From contig JAOANR010000011.1 in assembly GCA_030278955.1 (NCBI GenBank), positions 44,751,417 through 44,815,416 of the forward strand: a DNA stretch of 64,000 nucleotides, given 5' to 3'. A model generated the notes under the pieces. It saw only the letters and a list, made by a program, of their open reading frames with translations. It was not told the DNA's origin and did not search any database. The DNA comes from Hygrophila difformis. Its lineage: Eukaryota > Streptophyta > Magnoliopsida > Lamiales > Acanthaceae. Each line of letters opens with the position of its first letter. Positions within the stretch are counted from its first letter, which is position 1. The position numbers and the translations under genes were made by a program. Positions 12,101 to 23,604 of the stretch are shown here, one piece after another.

Positions 12101-12307
12101 CCCGAAGGTCCGGCAGGTCGGATTTTTCGCCCCACCCGATCGATCGCAATCGGGTCCGCCCACCGCGCCGACGTCGTCGTCGCCTCCTGTGTCGGACGTT
12201 TCCCCCTCCGGCAATTCTCTGTCCCCTGTCATGATCCCTCCCCCGCGCCACCTGTCCGCGGACCTCTCCCCTCTCCGCGTCGTGCGTGCGGCGGATTCTT
12301 CCGTCCC
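8655..12307 (+). repeat. Segmental duplication, copy 2 (intact eIF2B-delta promoter and exon 1 start)
   Basis: It repeats 1-3204 in the same orientation and continues into the complete gene. It has a longer poly(A) tract (about 9117-9146) and about 450 bp (10897-11350) absent from copy 1. No coding region other than eIF2B-delta exon 1 was recognised. Its right limit, GTCCC at 12303-12307, is the point where copy 1 meets the copia LTR. The next six bases here, TGTTGG, happen to equal the LTR start. Confidence 0.95.
10218..10367 (+). promoter_or_regulatory. Telo-box / site II / TATA promoter block, copy 2
   Basis: TTAGGGTTT at 10222-10230, a series of GGGCC/GGCCC elements, and TATATAA at 10342-10348. 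Same arrangement as copy 1. This copy is linked to the intact eIF2B-delta gene. Confidence 0.5.
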
Positions 12308-15300
12308 TGTTGGCAGTTACAATCCTTCGGAGTTCCAGTCGTCCTCGATTGTTGCCGCGGAAGTGGCTGAGGAGCAGTTGTCTCCTAATTGGGGCCGTGG
12401 AGTTAGTTCCGGGAAGTTTGCTACCTCGTTGCCAGCCGGTGGGTTTGATATGGCGGTGGCTAAGAAGAGTGTTGTTGGTATTTTGCCACCAGGTGAACTG
12501 ATCTCGCATATTTCTTATTATGTGTGAATGTATTTTGGTTTTGTTAAGATAGCTCTGGGTTATGAGTTTGAATGTTTGATTGACTTGTGTAATAATAGAA
12601 AGAGGGCCAAATGTGGAGATTCAGAAGGAACATATACCAGTGGGTGAGAAACCATTGAAGGAGAAGACCACTAAAGCGGAGAGACGGGCGATTCAAGAGG
12701 CGCAGAGAGCCGCTAAAGCTGCTGCTAAAGGTGATCCGATCCGTTTTCACTGTATAGTTCCTTTTTAAGATATTTGTAAGTTTTCCGGTTTCACTGTATA
12801 TTTTGTGAAGAACTTGTAATTTTTTTGCTGATCTACTTGTTTCTGTCCTTGGAGAATTTTCGTGAAAATTTGAGAAAGGGGTGATATTGGTTCATGGATT
12901 AGTCTCATTTTATCACAAAAATCTTCTTCTATTGTTGTGTAAATCTTAAGACGGATGGAACTAGTACTTGATTCATTTTTCTTTTTCCCCATAAAGTATC
13001 AATACATTCCTTGTTTGTGTGTTTTCACTGTTTTCTTCGGGCAACCGCTTTGATAGTGTAGTGTAGTCCTTGTAGGCATTTTCGCTTATCCAAGAAATGA
13101 TAGTAGATTACTTGTGGAAACACTGATTATTGATAATCTCCAGATGCTATTACAATTTTGGGCCACTTGAGAAAGCTGAGTGTTAAAGTAGATATATGTG
13201 GTTAATCAATGATCAGATCTGTAGTTTAGATATGACAAATTGCTGAACTCATGGTACATTCTTTGAGATTCATCTTTATGACATAAAAATTAACTATTCG
13301 GACAAGTCGAGCTCACCACGTGTTAATATCAAGTGCTACCCTGTGCTTTTTGTTTAATACTGTATTGTATTGTTTGGCTTGTTGTACATTAATAGAGCTG
13401 TATGTTCATTGATTCCTCTTTATTTTGCTTTTCACATTTAATTGTGTTCTGTTGGTAAACAGTTTCAGATGTTTGACTTAAATGTATGTAGCCCTAGTTT
13501 TCATTCTTTGGGAAATGCATTGGTGAAGAGATCATACTGATATTGGGAAGTTGTGGTTTTGTAGGTGATGGGACTAAGACAGCTGCCGCCACCAATCCAG
13601 CACATACTAATCCCGGGAAGGCAAAGGCAGTTTCACAAAAGAAAGACACCTCGTCAGTTGCAGGCTCCGAGAAAAAAGGTGTTGATCGTCAACAAGATAA
13701 AGATCGAAAGAAAGATGTTCCTCATCCTCGCATGCAGTTCGATGATGCAAACAGAGTTGAGAAGGCAAAGAAGCGGTCTGTAGTGAAACAAACTGAAGCC
13801 AGGAATAGAGTTGAACTCTTTAGGCATTTGCCTCAGTATGAACATGGCACGTGGCTTCCTGACCTGGAATCAAAGCTCTTTCAACTTCATCCAGTTCACT
13901 CTGCTGTTTATAAGGTATGTTCTGATGCTCTTTCTTTTACCTTGACATTTTTTTTTTCTCTTGGCAGTTCTGGAAGAAAATAGGGAAAGTTTAGCTTACA
14001 TAAAACTTTGTTTGGCTGAACTTTATTACTTGGAACCAAATTTCTTTGTTCTTTCCACCCAAAGTTCAATAAAATCAAACACTGGCTAGTGCATTCTTAC
14101 CCGCTGCTGAAATAGGGTAAACTTCAACTTCCATTTTAATTACATATGGTAGGTTGGACTGCGATATTTAGCGGGGGATATCTCTGGTGGCAACGCCCGT
14201 TGCATTGCAATGCTGCAAGCTTTCCAAGAGTCAATAAAGGATTACTCTACTCCATCAGAGAAGACCCTGATAAGGGACTTAACAACAAAAGTAAATAGTT
14301 ATGTCTCATTTCTGATAGAGTGTAGACCCCTTTCAATCAGCATGGGGAATGCGATTAGGTTTCTTAAAACTCGAATTGCCCAGCTGCCTTTGAATCTGTC
14401 CGAGTCAGAGGCTAAAGTCAATCTCATCTCCGATATTGACCGTTTTATACATGAGAGAATTATTTTAGCTGATAAGGTGATAGTGAAACATGCTGTGACC
14501 AAGATCAGAGATGACGATGTTCTACTCACATATGGATCATCATCTGCTGTCGAGATGATATTGTTGCATGCTCATGAACTCGGTAAACAATTCCAAGTGG
14601 TTGTAGTGGATTCACGTCCAAAGCTTGAAGGTCAAAAGCTGCTTCGTAGACTTTTGGGAAAGGGCATTAAATGTACATATACTCATATAAATGCTGTTTC
14701 GTACATCATGCATGAAGTCACTAAAGTACTCCTTGGCGCTTCATCAGTATTGTCTAATGGAATGGTATACTCAAGGGTTGGCACAGCATGTGTCGCTATG
14801 GTAGCCAAACAGTTTCATGTACCAGTCTTGATATGTTGCGAGGCATATAAATTTCATGAAAGAGTTCAACTTGATTCGATTTGCTCTAATGAACTCGGTA
14901 TGGAAAATTACTCTTGAAAACTACTGGATGGCCATATTCCCCGTTTGCTAATTTTTGCTATTCCTGTTGCATATTATTGTAGGGAATCCTGATACTGTTT
15001 CCAAGGTTTCTGGTAGAAAGGAAATCAACTATTTGGATGATTGGGCCAAGATAGAAAATCTACAAGTCCTAAATTTATTGTAAGCATGTTTTCATTTTCC
15101 TTAGAAAAGGATTTGTTCGTTTTTATTAGTCTCCACGGTTTCACCTTTGTCCTTGTTCATGTACCAGATATGATGCAACACCTTCAGATTATGTATCGAT
15201 GATCATAACTGATTATGGCATGGTAAGCTGGATGTATCAAATCATGTGTGGATGCATTTATTGCGATTATGTTAATTAAAGCCGTATTATTCTATGCGAC

Positions 15301-15616
15301 AAACTTCCTTGCATCCACATAAGTCATTTGTGTTTGGTGTCTTGTACAATTTCCTTTATTGACCCCCTTGACTAGAACGACGAAATTCCTTTCAATGCTA
15401 CTCTGGTTATGTTGACTATTATTCCCTTCTTTACTTCTATGTAGACAGCCCCCAGTGGGTTCCTTTCATCGGTTCTGTTTAAATGCTTTTGTTCTTTTGT
15501 CTGTATTGCATCACACACTTCATTTATCATTGTGACTTCTATGACATATTTAGATCCCGCCGACGAGTGTACCTGTTATAGTCCGGGAATACCGTAGAGA
15601 GCACTTGATGATATAG
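12066..15616 (+). CDS. eIF2B-delta: Translation initiation factor eIF2B subunit delta
   Basis: This is a regulatory-core subunit of eIF2B, the guanine-nucleotide exchange factor that recharges eIF2 with GTP in the cytosol. Seven exons are supported by GT-AG junctions in phase: 12066-12492, 12599-12730, 13565-13914, 14153-14897, 14983-15079, 15168-15222 and 15554-15616. They give 622 residues, close to the usual plant length. The N terminus is a Ser/Pro-rich tail (to about 140), followed by a Lys/Ala-rich segment with KAERRAIQEAQRAAKAAAK. From about residue 290 comes the eIF-2B/IF2B domain (GLRYLAGDISGGNARCIAML, later YGSSSAVEMIL and SNGMVYSRVGTA), ending in DYGMIPPTSVPVIVREYR. ATG 12066 is chosen because it starts the conserved MDPRRVPRTVSDPKVRQVGF. 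An in-frame ATG at 12012 is less likely. A possible AATAAA lies at 15924. A truncated second copy of the promoter and exon 1 is at 2963. Confidence 0.96.
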
Positions 15617-17156
15617 CAGCGGATGTCCTGTTCCCAGATGATGATGTAGATGGTGACGACCATGGCTCTGCAGCAGGCAACCACATAATCATCAGATGTC
15701 CCAACAGACACTACTATTCTTGTTGTGCCCTTTTTTCTTTCGGAATAATGATTGTTTGCATCTTCAACATACGGTGATTTAAGACATTTTCGCCCGCAGC
15801 ATTACTCTGTGAAGAGTGCATTGTTCTGCCTCTCCTCCGGGCTGTTCTTGGAGCGCCATTAGTGAGTGACTACCCCTTTTTGTATGCATTTGTTGTAGTT
15901 CTTGGAAGATTAATTTATCTTGTAATAAAAATGGCAGCATGTGTTGTTTTTGTTGTCGTATTTTCATCCAACGCAGCAACCAAAGTCCAAAACTGCCTAT
16001 GTGACTTTGACCATTGGCCATCGTTCAGGTTTCTGGATGAATAAATTTACTTGGGACTGACTCTATCCCCCCCCCCCCCCCCCCCCCCCAAACAAAAAAA
16101 AAAGAACATTTGGTAAATACTTTATCAAAACCCCAAACGAAGAAAGGCATCAATGATTTTTCATCAACAACATTACAGAGAAATGGATCCATTTTTCTTG
16201 GTATAATTAGGAAAAGGAAATGATTAAAGAGGGGATCGAATTTTTAATTTCCTCATTGGCAGTTTGGCACACGCCACCCACGAATAGTAACATGAATAAA
16301 TGACTTGTATATAATTTCATAAGTATTTATTGTTTATATTCCCCCATCGCCTTAAATAATTATAAATATTTATGACAGTTGCCTTATCTTAAAGTGTAAG
16401 TTCAAAAGTACGCCCAGCGCTCCATTTCCAAAGCCATTCATGGGGCTCCAACATCCAACACCAGACTAATCTCCACCGTCCGTCTTTCAGATTCCATACA
16501 TTTAACGGCACAGATCCAGCTGGCTCTGAACTCCTGGAACCACCGTATCACCTACCTTTACAGCCCACACACACCGTGGTATTAACATCCAGAAAAAAAC
16601 TAAACCATTCGAAATTACCTGAACCCCCCCAAAAAAGGCCCACCTTCTTCACTCAATGAAGGGCAATTTCGTCTAAGAAAAAAATCCACTGTGCCAAGCC
16701 ACCCACGTTCTTTCCAGAAAGGCGGCCACTAAACTACCGAAAATACCCCCGCCAACGGATATAAACGACGGAACCCATGGGCAGAAATGTCCTTTCGGCG
16801 ACGGGAATTGCTGTCGGGGCATAAAATAGGAAAAGAAACAGGAGAACGTGAGCGATCCGCGCACACCACGAAAGATGAATACGAGAAAAAGCTAAGACAC
16901 AGAGCGAAAAGGTTGGGAGAGAAAGAATGGGAAGAGCCATGAATTGATTTCGAGACGTTGCCGGATTTGGGCGCTGCGAATTTGCCGGAATTTTGGGAAC
17001 TCTGTTCGCGTCGGCGTCGGGGTTCCGTAGAAGTTAGGGTTTTTAATTTTCTTTTTAATTTTTTGTCGGGATCACTGCTCCATTCACTTAAAAGCGTTTC
17101 GCTTTTTTGGGGGGGTTTTGATTGAGTGGGTTTGCGATCTGCTAAGCGGCTTGGAG
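15617..17156. other. Intergenic, eIF2B-delta 3' end to CRWN1 promoter
   Basis: Contains the eIF2B-delta 3' UTR, a run of 23 C at 16067-16089, and the upstream region and 5' UTR of the CRWN1-like gene. No other gene was recognised. Confidence 0.6.
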
Positions 17157-20100
17157 ATGTTTACGCCGCAGAAGAAGCTTTGGTCGCTGTCGCCGAGGAC
17201 TGAATCGGGCCCAAAGAAGGGTGCGCTTTCTGTGCTGGGTTCGGGGAACCCTAATTCTGTAAGCCCGAGTAATGGGGATGCGTCCGCCGGAGGCAAGGCG
17301 ATGGTGGCTTATACTGGGGGCGACGGGGGTTTGGGCCAAGGGTCGTTGACTGAGAGGATTTCGAAACTCGAAAATGAGGTTAGTGTGTTTTTTTTCGTCT
17401 TCTTTTGTATTCCATCCCTAATTTGGGTTCTGTTGGTTGCTTGTTTAACAATCAATTTTATTTTTTCTTTCTAATTATGAGCTGTATGCTACGTGGTGTC
17501 AAAATCAGTTTAGATTTAAGAGTATTGTATTAAATTATCTGTAAATTTGCGTAATTTGGACCGTGATCGTCTAAGTTGTATTGTGACCTCTTTCAAATCC
17601 TTCTTGCTAAAATAAATAAGTAAAGTTCGTAATGAACTAGCATTCTGTGGGTAACTTTCTAAATTGGAGTCTTAAGTAGAACACTGATTGAATACTGATG
17701 CATTTTATGGCTGAATTGGTTGGCTTGTTGATGCGGGTTGTTTCTGGGATTCCTCTCTTCCTCCTTTTTTTTTTTTTTTTCTATGTTTTTAAATCCAGAG
17801 TCATTTGGAAGCCTGTTATCAGAGAAATGGAGAATGATTATGTCGATTAGCTTCAATAATTAGGTTATAAGCCAGTTAAATCACTTGAACTGGCCTTTTT
17901 GTGTTTCCTAGCCTATAAACTTTTGAACCTCTTATATTGAGGTGGCTTGGGGTAAGAGGGATTGCATTAGAATATATCCCACATATGTTGTAGTATATCG
18001 GTATTTCGATGACTACACTAGTGATTGGGAGTTAGACAGTGTATCAAATTATCATTCCCTCTATTACTTGCTAATTGAAATGCTTATTAACAAGAAACAA
18101 ATTTGGCTTCTACTATGATTTTTACCAAATCCAATTCCGAGTTACCCCAGATACACCATCACTTTGGTAGCTGCTGGTTAAGGAATCATAATAGAACTTG
18201 TTTCTATCGGATTTTAGTTAGAAAAGTTTCCTTCAATATTTATTTGATAATAAACCAAGAAACTATGCTTAAATATTTTCTTCCATATTTTGCAATGGGT
18301 GCGAATATCTTTCCAGAAAATTCTATTTTCCCTGACAATTTTGTTTATCAGCTGTTCGAGTATCAATACAATATGGGCCTTCTTTTAATTGAGAAGAAGG
18401 AATGGACTTCAAAGATTGAAGAATTGGGGGAATCTATATCAGATGCAACTAGCACCCTACACAGAGAGAGAGCAGAACATTTAAGTGCAATTTCTGAAGT
18501 GGAGAAACGGGAAGAGGAGTTGAAGAAAAGATTGGGTGTTGAAACACAGTGTCGGCTTGATGTAAGTTATATTTCACATATGATGATATTTTAGTCTTTG
18601 GCATCCACTTCAGTACAGGCATCACCTATGAACGTGAATGTTAGATTCTTAGTTGGGGAGAGTACCTTTAAAGACAAATTCAATGTTTTGCATGTTGAAA
18701 TTGTATTTGATGATCAGAGATTTCTTAATGTGTGGTTCTCATTTATCATTTTAAACCAAAGGTACTATTACATCACAGTTTCAAACAGGGCACTTTCATA
18801 TTATGTAGGAGAACCATGAAATTATCAATGGTTTTATTTAGTGGCAGGGGGTTTAAAAGAAACAGCGTAGCAATTTTCTTTTAGACTTGATTAAATAGAT
18901 TATATATTTGATACAGTTGATATTAGCTTAGTAACTTTTGATGTGTTGGTTGCCACAGCTTGAGAAAACAATACAAGAGATGCGCTTAAAATCTGCTGAA
19001 ATTAGGGTTGAAGCTGATTCAAAACTGTCTGAGGCTAGTGCATTAGTTGCAAGTATTGATCAGAAATCCTTGGAAGTTGAAGCGAAATTCCATGCGGTTG
19101 ATGCGAAAGTTGCAGAGGTGAGCAGGAAAGAGGCAGAAATTGAACGGAAATTGCAAGAATTGGAGGTTCGAGAAAATACCCTCCGAAGAGAAAGATTATT
19201 GTTCGCTACAGAGTGAGTCCAGCAGCTTCTTTAATATCTCATCAACCTACATTCTTCCTTGATCGATGTTTATGTTATGCCTGTAACAAGTTTCATGCGA
19301 AGTTTTTCATGTTTTCAGGCGTGAGGCACGTGAAGCTTCTATATGTAAACAAAGGGAAGACCTAAGAGAATGGGAAAAGAAATTACAAGACTCGGAGGAT
19401 AAGCTAGCTGAGAGTAGAAGGTTGCTTAACCAAAGAGAGGAAAGGGCTAATGAGAATGACAAGAGCTTGAAAGAAAAACAAAACGACCTTGAAGAATTAA
19501 GGAAAAGGATTGATTTTTCTAATTCAACTTTGAAGAACAAAGAAGATGATATAAGCAGCAGGCTAGCAAGTGCATCTCTCAAGGAGAAGGCAAGTTTCTA
19601 TCATAAACTGGATTATGGATTTTTTGCTAGGCGAATTCATTAATAGCAATTGATTTGTTGATGCAGGAAGCTGAAGAGGTTAGGAAGAGATTAGAGGAGA
19701 AAGAGAAGCAATTGCAGGAGTTGGAAGAAAAGTTGAATGCTAGAGAAAAGGTGAGTACTCGATTAAATGATTAGATTTCCAATCAGGTTATTACTATGTC
19801 AAAATTTCTTTCTTCTGAGCTCTATATTTTTGGGTTTTTGGCTTTTGTACTTAATATGTTGTTGCCACTGTATATTCCTCCCTTTGATTGGCTCTTAATT
19901 GTTACTCTTGTTTATGATATATGCAGTTGGAGATTCAGAAGCTTATGGATGAACACAAGACTATCCTGGCTAAGAAGGAGAAAGAGTTTGTATTGGAGAT
20001 TGAGGAGAAGAGAAAATTGCATGATGAGCAGTTAAAAGATAAGGTTCTTGACTTGGAAAAGAAAGAAACTGAAATTGCACATATGGAAGAGAAAGTGAAG

Positions 20101-22975
20101 AAGCGCGAACAGGCTATTGAAAAGAAACAGGAAAAAGTGAGGGAGAAGGAAATAGATATTGATTCCAAATTGAAATCTTTTAGGGAAAGGGAGAAGTCAC
20201 TTAAAACAGAGGAGAAGAACTTGGAAAAAGAAAGAAAAGAAATACATGCAGAAAAGGAAGAATTGCTCAAAATCAAGGCTGAGCTTGAGAATGTCAAGAC
20301 ACAGACCGAGCAACTGCAGCTGAAATTAGCTGAAGAGAGGGAGCATCTAAAAGTAACTGAAGAAGAAAGAGTTGAACTTTCACGCCTGCAATCAGAACTG
20401 AAACAGGAAATTGAAAAGTACAGATTTGAAAGTGAGCAAGTTGTGAAGGAAGCAGATAGTTTGAAGCTAGAAAAGGAGAAATTTGAGAAAGAATGGGAAG
20501 AGCTGGATGATAAAAGAGCTGACATAAAGAAAGAAGAAGAGACTATTCTCGTGCTGAAAAAGCAATTAGAGAAACAGCAACAGTATGAGCAGGAGAGACT
20601 AGAGAATGAGAAGCTTGAAACAGAGAAATATGTGCAGCGGGAATTGGAAGCCCTTAAATTAGCAAAAGATTCTTTTGCTGCTAGCATGGAGCATGAAAAG
20701 TCAATATTGGAAGAAAAATCCCAAAGTGAAAAAAGCAAACTGGTTAATGATTTTGAAAAGCGTAAAGAAGAACTTGAGACTGAAATGCAGAGGAAGCAGG
20801 AGGAGATGGAGAGTCATCTGTATGATAGAGAAAAATCTTTTGAATATGAAAGGGAAAGGGAACTCAACAATATTAATTACTTGAGAGAAGTGGCTAGAAG
20901 AGAAATGGAGGATATGAAATTGGAAAGGAATAGGATGGAGAAAGAAAAGCTGGAACTTTCCCTGAACAAGAACCATGTGGAGTCACGTCAACGTGAGATA
21001 AAACAAGATATTGAGGAGTTAGTTGCCTTGAGTCAGAAATTGAAGGATCAAAGGGAACAATTTATGAAGGAAAGGGAACGCTTCATTGCATTTGCAGAGA
21101 AACAGAAAAATTGTGATATGTGTGGAGAATCTATTCGTGATTTTATGCTGTCTGATCTCCATCCTTTCGCTGAACTGAAAAATTTTGAGTCCTCTCCGTT
21201 ATTGAGGGTTGCTGAAAATTATTCGGAGGCAAGAGGCACTGCAGATAGGCTTGCTGCCGAATCATCGCCTTTTCCTGTTAATTCAGGATCTCCTACTGCT
21301 GGTGGAACCCTATCTTGGCTAAGAACATGTACCTCAAAGATTTTTAAATTTTCTGCAGGAAAGAAGCTTGAACTTGATGATGTGCAGGATACTACAGGGG
21401 CTTCGGTGCCCTTGGAGAATCCAGCTCTGGATTCACCAGAAACAATACCAGCTGATGAAATGGAGCTGCAGCCATCATTGCAAGTTGCAAATGATTCTTA
21501 TGATGTCCAAATTGTTGAGTCTGGTAGTGCCATTGGCGATATTAAACCTGCTCAAGCTCTATCACTGGATCAAGATCCAGTTAACATCCCAGAGAAATCA
21601 CAGAATTCTGATCGGGATGCACCCCGCCGATGGCCTGCCAAGAGAGGTGGTAGGCCTAGAAAAAGTAGAACACAGTCTGGAACATCAGCAGCAGCTGGTT
21701 CTGAGGCCAATGGTGATGCAGAGAATTCTGTTTACACGAATGATGAAAGTCGAGCAGAATCTGAACTAGGGATACCAAAAGACAGAAGAAAGCGATCACG
21801 GGGCCAGGAATCACAAGCAACAGTGAGTGAGACCCAAACTGAAGGTCACTCGGATATCAAGGATATTGATCGCCCAAGGACACGACGGAGAGTTGCAGCA
21901 CCTGAACAAAATGTTCAGAAACGATACAACCTTCGCCCTACCAAAAAGTAAGCTTGCCCATTGGTACGCTATTCTGATTATTGGGGTTAGGTTTTGTGGA
22001 ATTGTCTCGCCTTCTAAGTTCTTACAATGTTTGCTTCAGGAACTTTCTGAAGCATGTGTTCTTTGCCATAAACTTTATATGATCCTCCCAAAATTCAGCT
22101 TTTAGAGTTGTATATGTGACATAAATAATCTACCAAGTATAATTTGACTTCCCCTGATTTCAGTAATGGCCTAACATAGCTGTGAACCCCAACTACCTTT
22201 CCATGCATGTTTGTCTTGTTTAATATAGTATTGTTTTGTTTGCTTTGACAGTAAGCCCCCAAATAGGTTTTCAAGTAACACGTAAAGGGCCCTACTTGCT
22301 TTAATACATGCATGGATATCCCATTTGTCTTTTAACTGCTAGTGGCGATTTGTTCTTTTTTTTTTTTTTTCATTTGATTCACCGTTATTGGAAATGCCTG
22401 AACATAATATACTTACCCACATATTATCTTCCCAGGTCAACTGCAACCGTTGAGAATGGATCCTTGTTTCAAAGAAAGAAGGGTAGCAAGGGTAAGGGTA
22501 AGGAGACTGACCAACAGTCCAGCTTAGAAGCTAGTCAATCTGAAAAGGTTGAAACTGGTGGTGTATCAAGGGAACAAGAAATTGATGAACCTGGAGCAGC
22601 ATATGCACTTCCAAGATCTGGGGCTGGCGATGATTATGACCCTGTCAGAAGCACTGGGATTGCCAGCGAGTTTTCTGCAGACAGTCCTGTGAGTTGATTT
22701 ACTTTTTACCTACCTGGCTTACCCCATGTATATCAATATGGATATCTGACTTTGCGTATTTATACTTCTATCCATTGCATTTACAGTTCAAAAATGGAGG
22801 CACCCATGGTGGGCATGATATGGATCAGAGTGAGGTTAACGGGGCTGGTGAAGATGGAGAACCCAAGACTGAGAGCCATGGAGATGATGATAGTGACGAC
22901 GATGGAGACAATGAGGTCAATCATCCTGGTGAAGCTTCCATTGGAAAAAAACTCTGGACTTTCCTCACCACATAA
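17157..22975 (+). CDS. CRWN1: CRWN1/NMCP1-like nuclear lamina (crowded nuclei) protein
   Basis: A plant lamin-like coiled-coil protein of the nuclear periphery that shapes nuclei and organises chromatin. Eight exons: 17157-17378, 18352-18561, 18959-19212, 19319-19589, 19667-19750, 19927-21947, 22436-22688 and 22787-22975. All are in phase and give 1167 residues. The start MFTPQKKLW is the family N terminus. [20 protein letters not shown] opens a long heptad-rich coiled coil from about residue 70 to 770. The tail has basic NLS-like patches ([21 protein letters not shown]), the RYNLRP motif, an acidic stretch and the conserved last residues [11 protein letters not shown]. Intron 4 starts with GC (19590-19591) rather than GT. 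The very long sixth exon is typical of the family. Convergent with the ZCCHC8-like gene. Confidence 0.96.
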
Positions 22976-23604
22976 ATCATGCACTACCCAACCTGCACCG
23001 TAAATGTGTTAACCGTCTTAGCACAAGCTTGATTGATGCTCCTTTTTTCATAGTCGAGGCTTTTTTTTTTTTTTCCTTTGTAGTGTAACACTTATCTCTA
23101 AAACACAGCAATGAATTCAGGCTAGACGCTTCAATTTGTGCTTCTATGCCTTCCCACTAGGAAGTTGGGAGTTTGTTTAGTGTGTGTGATTCTTCACAGA
23201 TGTGTAATGTAGCATTCTTCGACAGTGCACCCTATAGACACTGAAGTCAGTTTTCTGTCCGCCGCTTAATATTTTGTTTGTATTGAACTCTAATGGCTTG
23301 TTCAGTTTAATTATGGTAGTAAATTAGCAGTGCCTGCAGGTTCTTATCCTCTTTGTAGAGGACATGTTTGCATATACTTGATTTTTAATTGGGGTAAAAA
23401 CAAAGGTGGCATGCCACTGTTTATTCGTGCGATGTCAAAAGGAAAAGCACCCTCAGAGCTCAAGTAATGACGAACAAATCATCAATAACAGGTTAGAAAA
23501 CAACAATGATTGTACATTCAAGAATTGCTAAACTTGCATATCTAATCATGATTGAGCCAGCGTCCTTGAGCGCTAAAATATTTCTTCCACACCAATGAGG
23601 CAAG
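22976..23604. other. Convergent 3' intergenic region
   Basis: 3' UTR of the CRWN1-like gene and the 3' flank of the minus-strand zinc-knuckle gene. It is T-rich with no coding sequence recognised. Confidence 0.6.

Noticed and set aside
19935..20738. 267-codon Ser/Phe-rich frame on the minus strand
   Set aside because: Antisense shadow of the CRWN1 coiled-coil exon; no introns, domains or context of its own.
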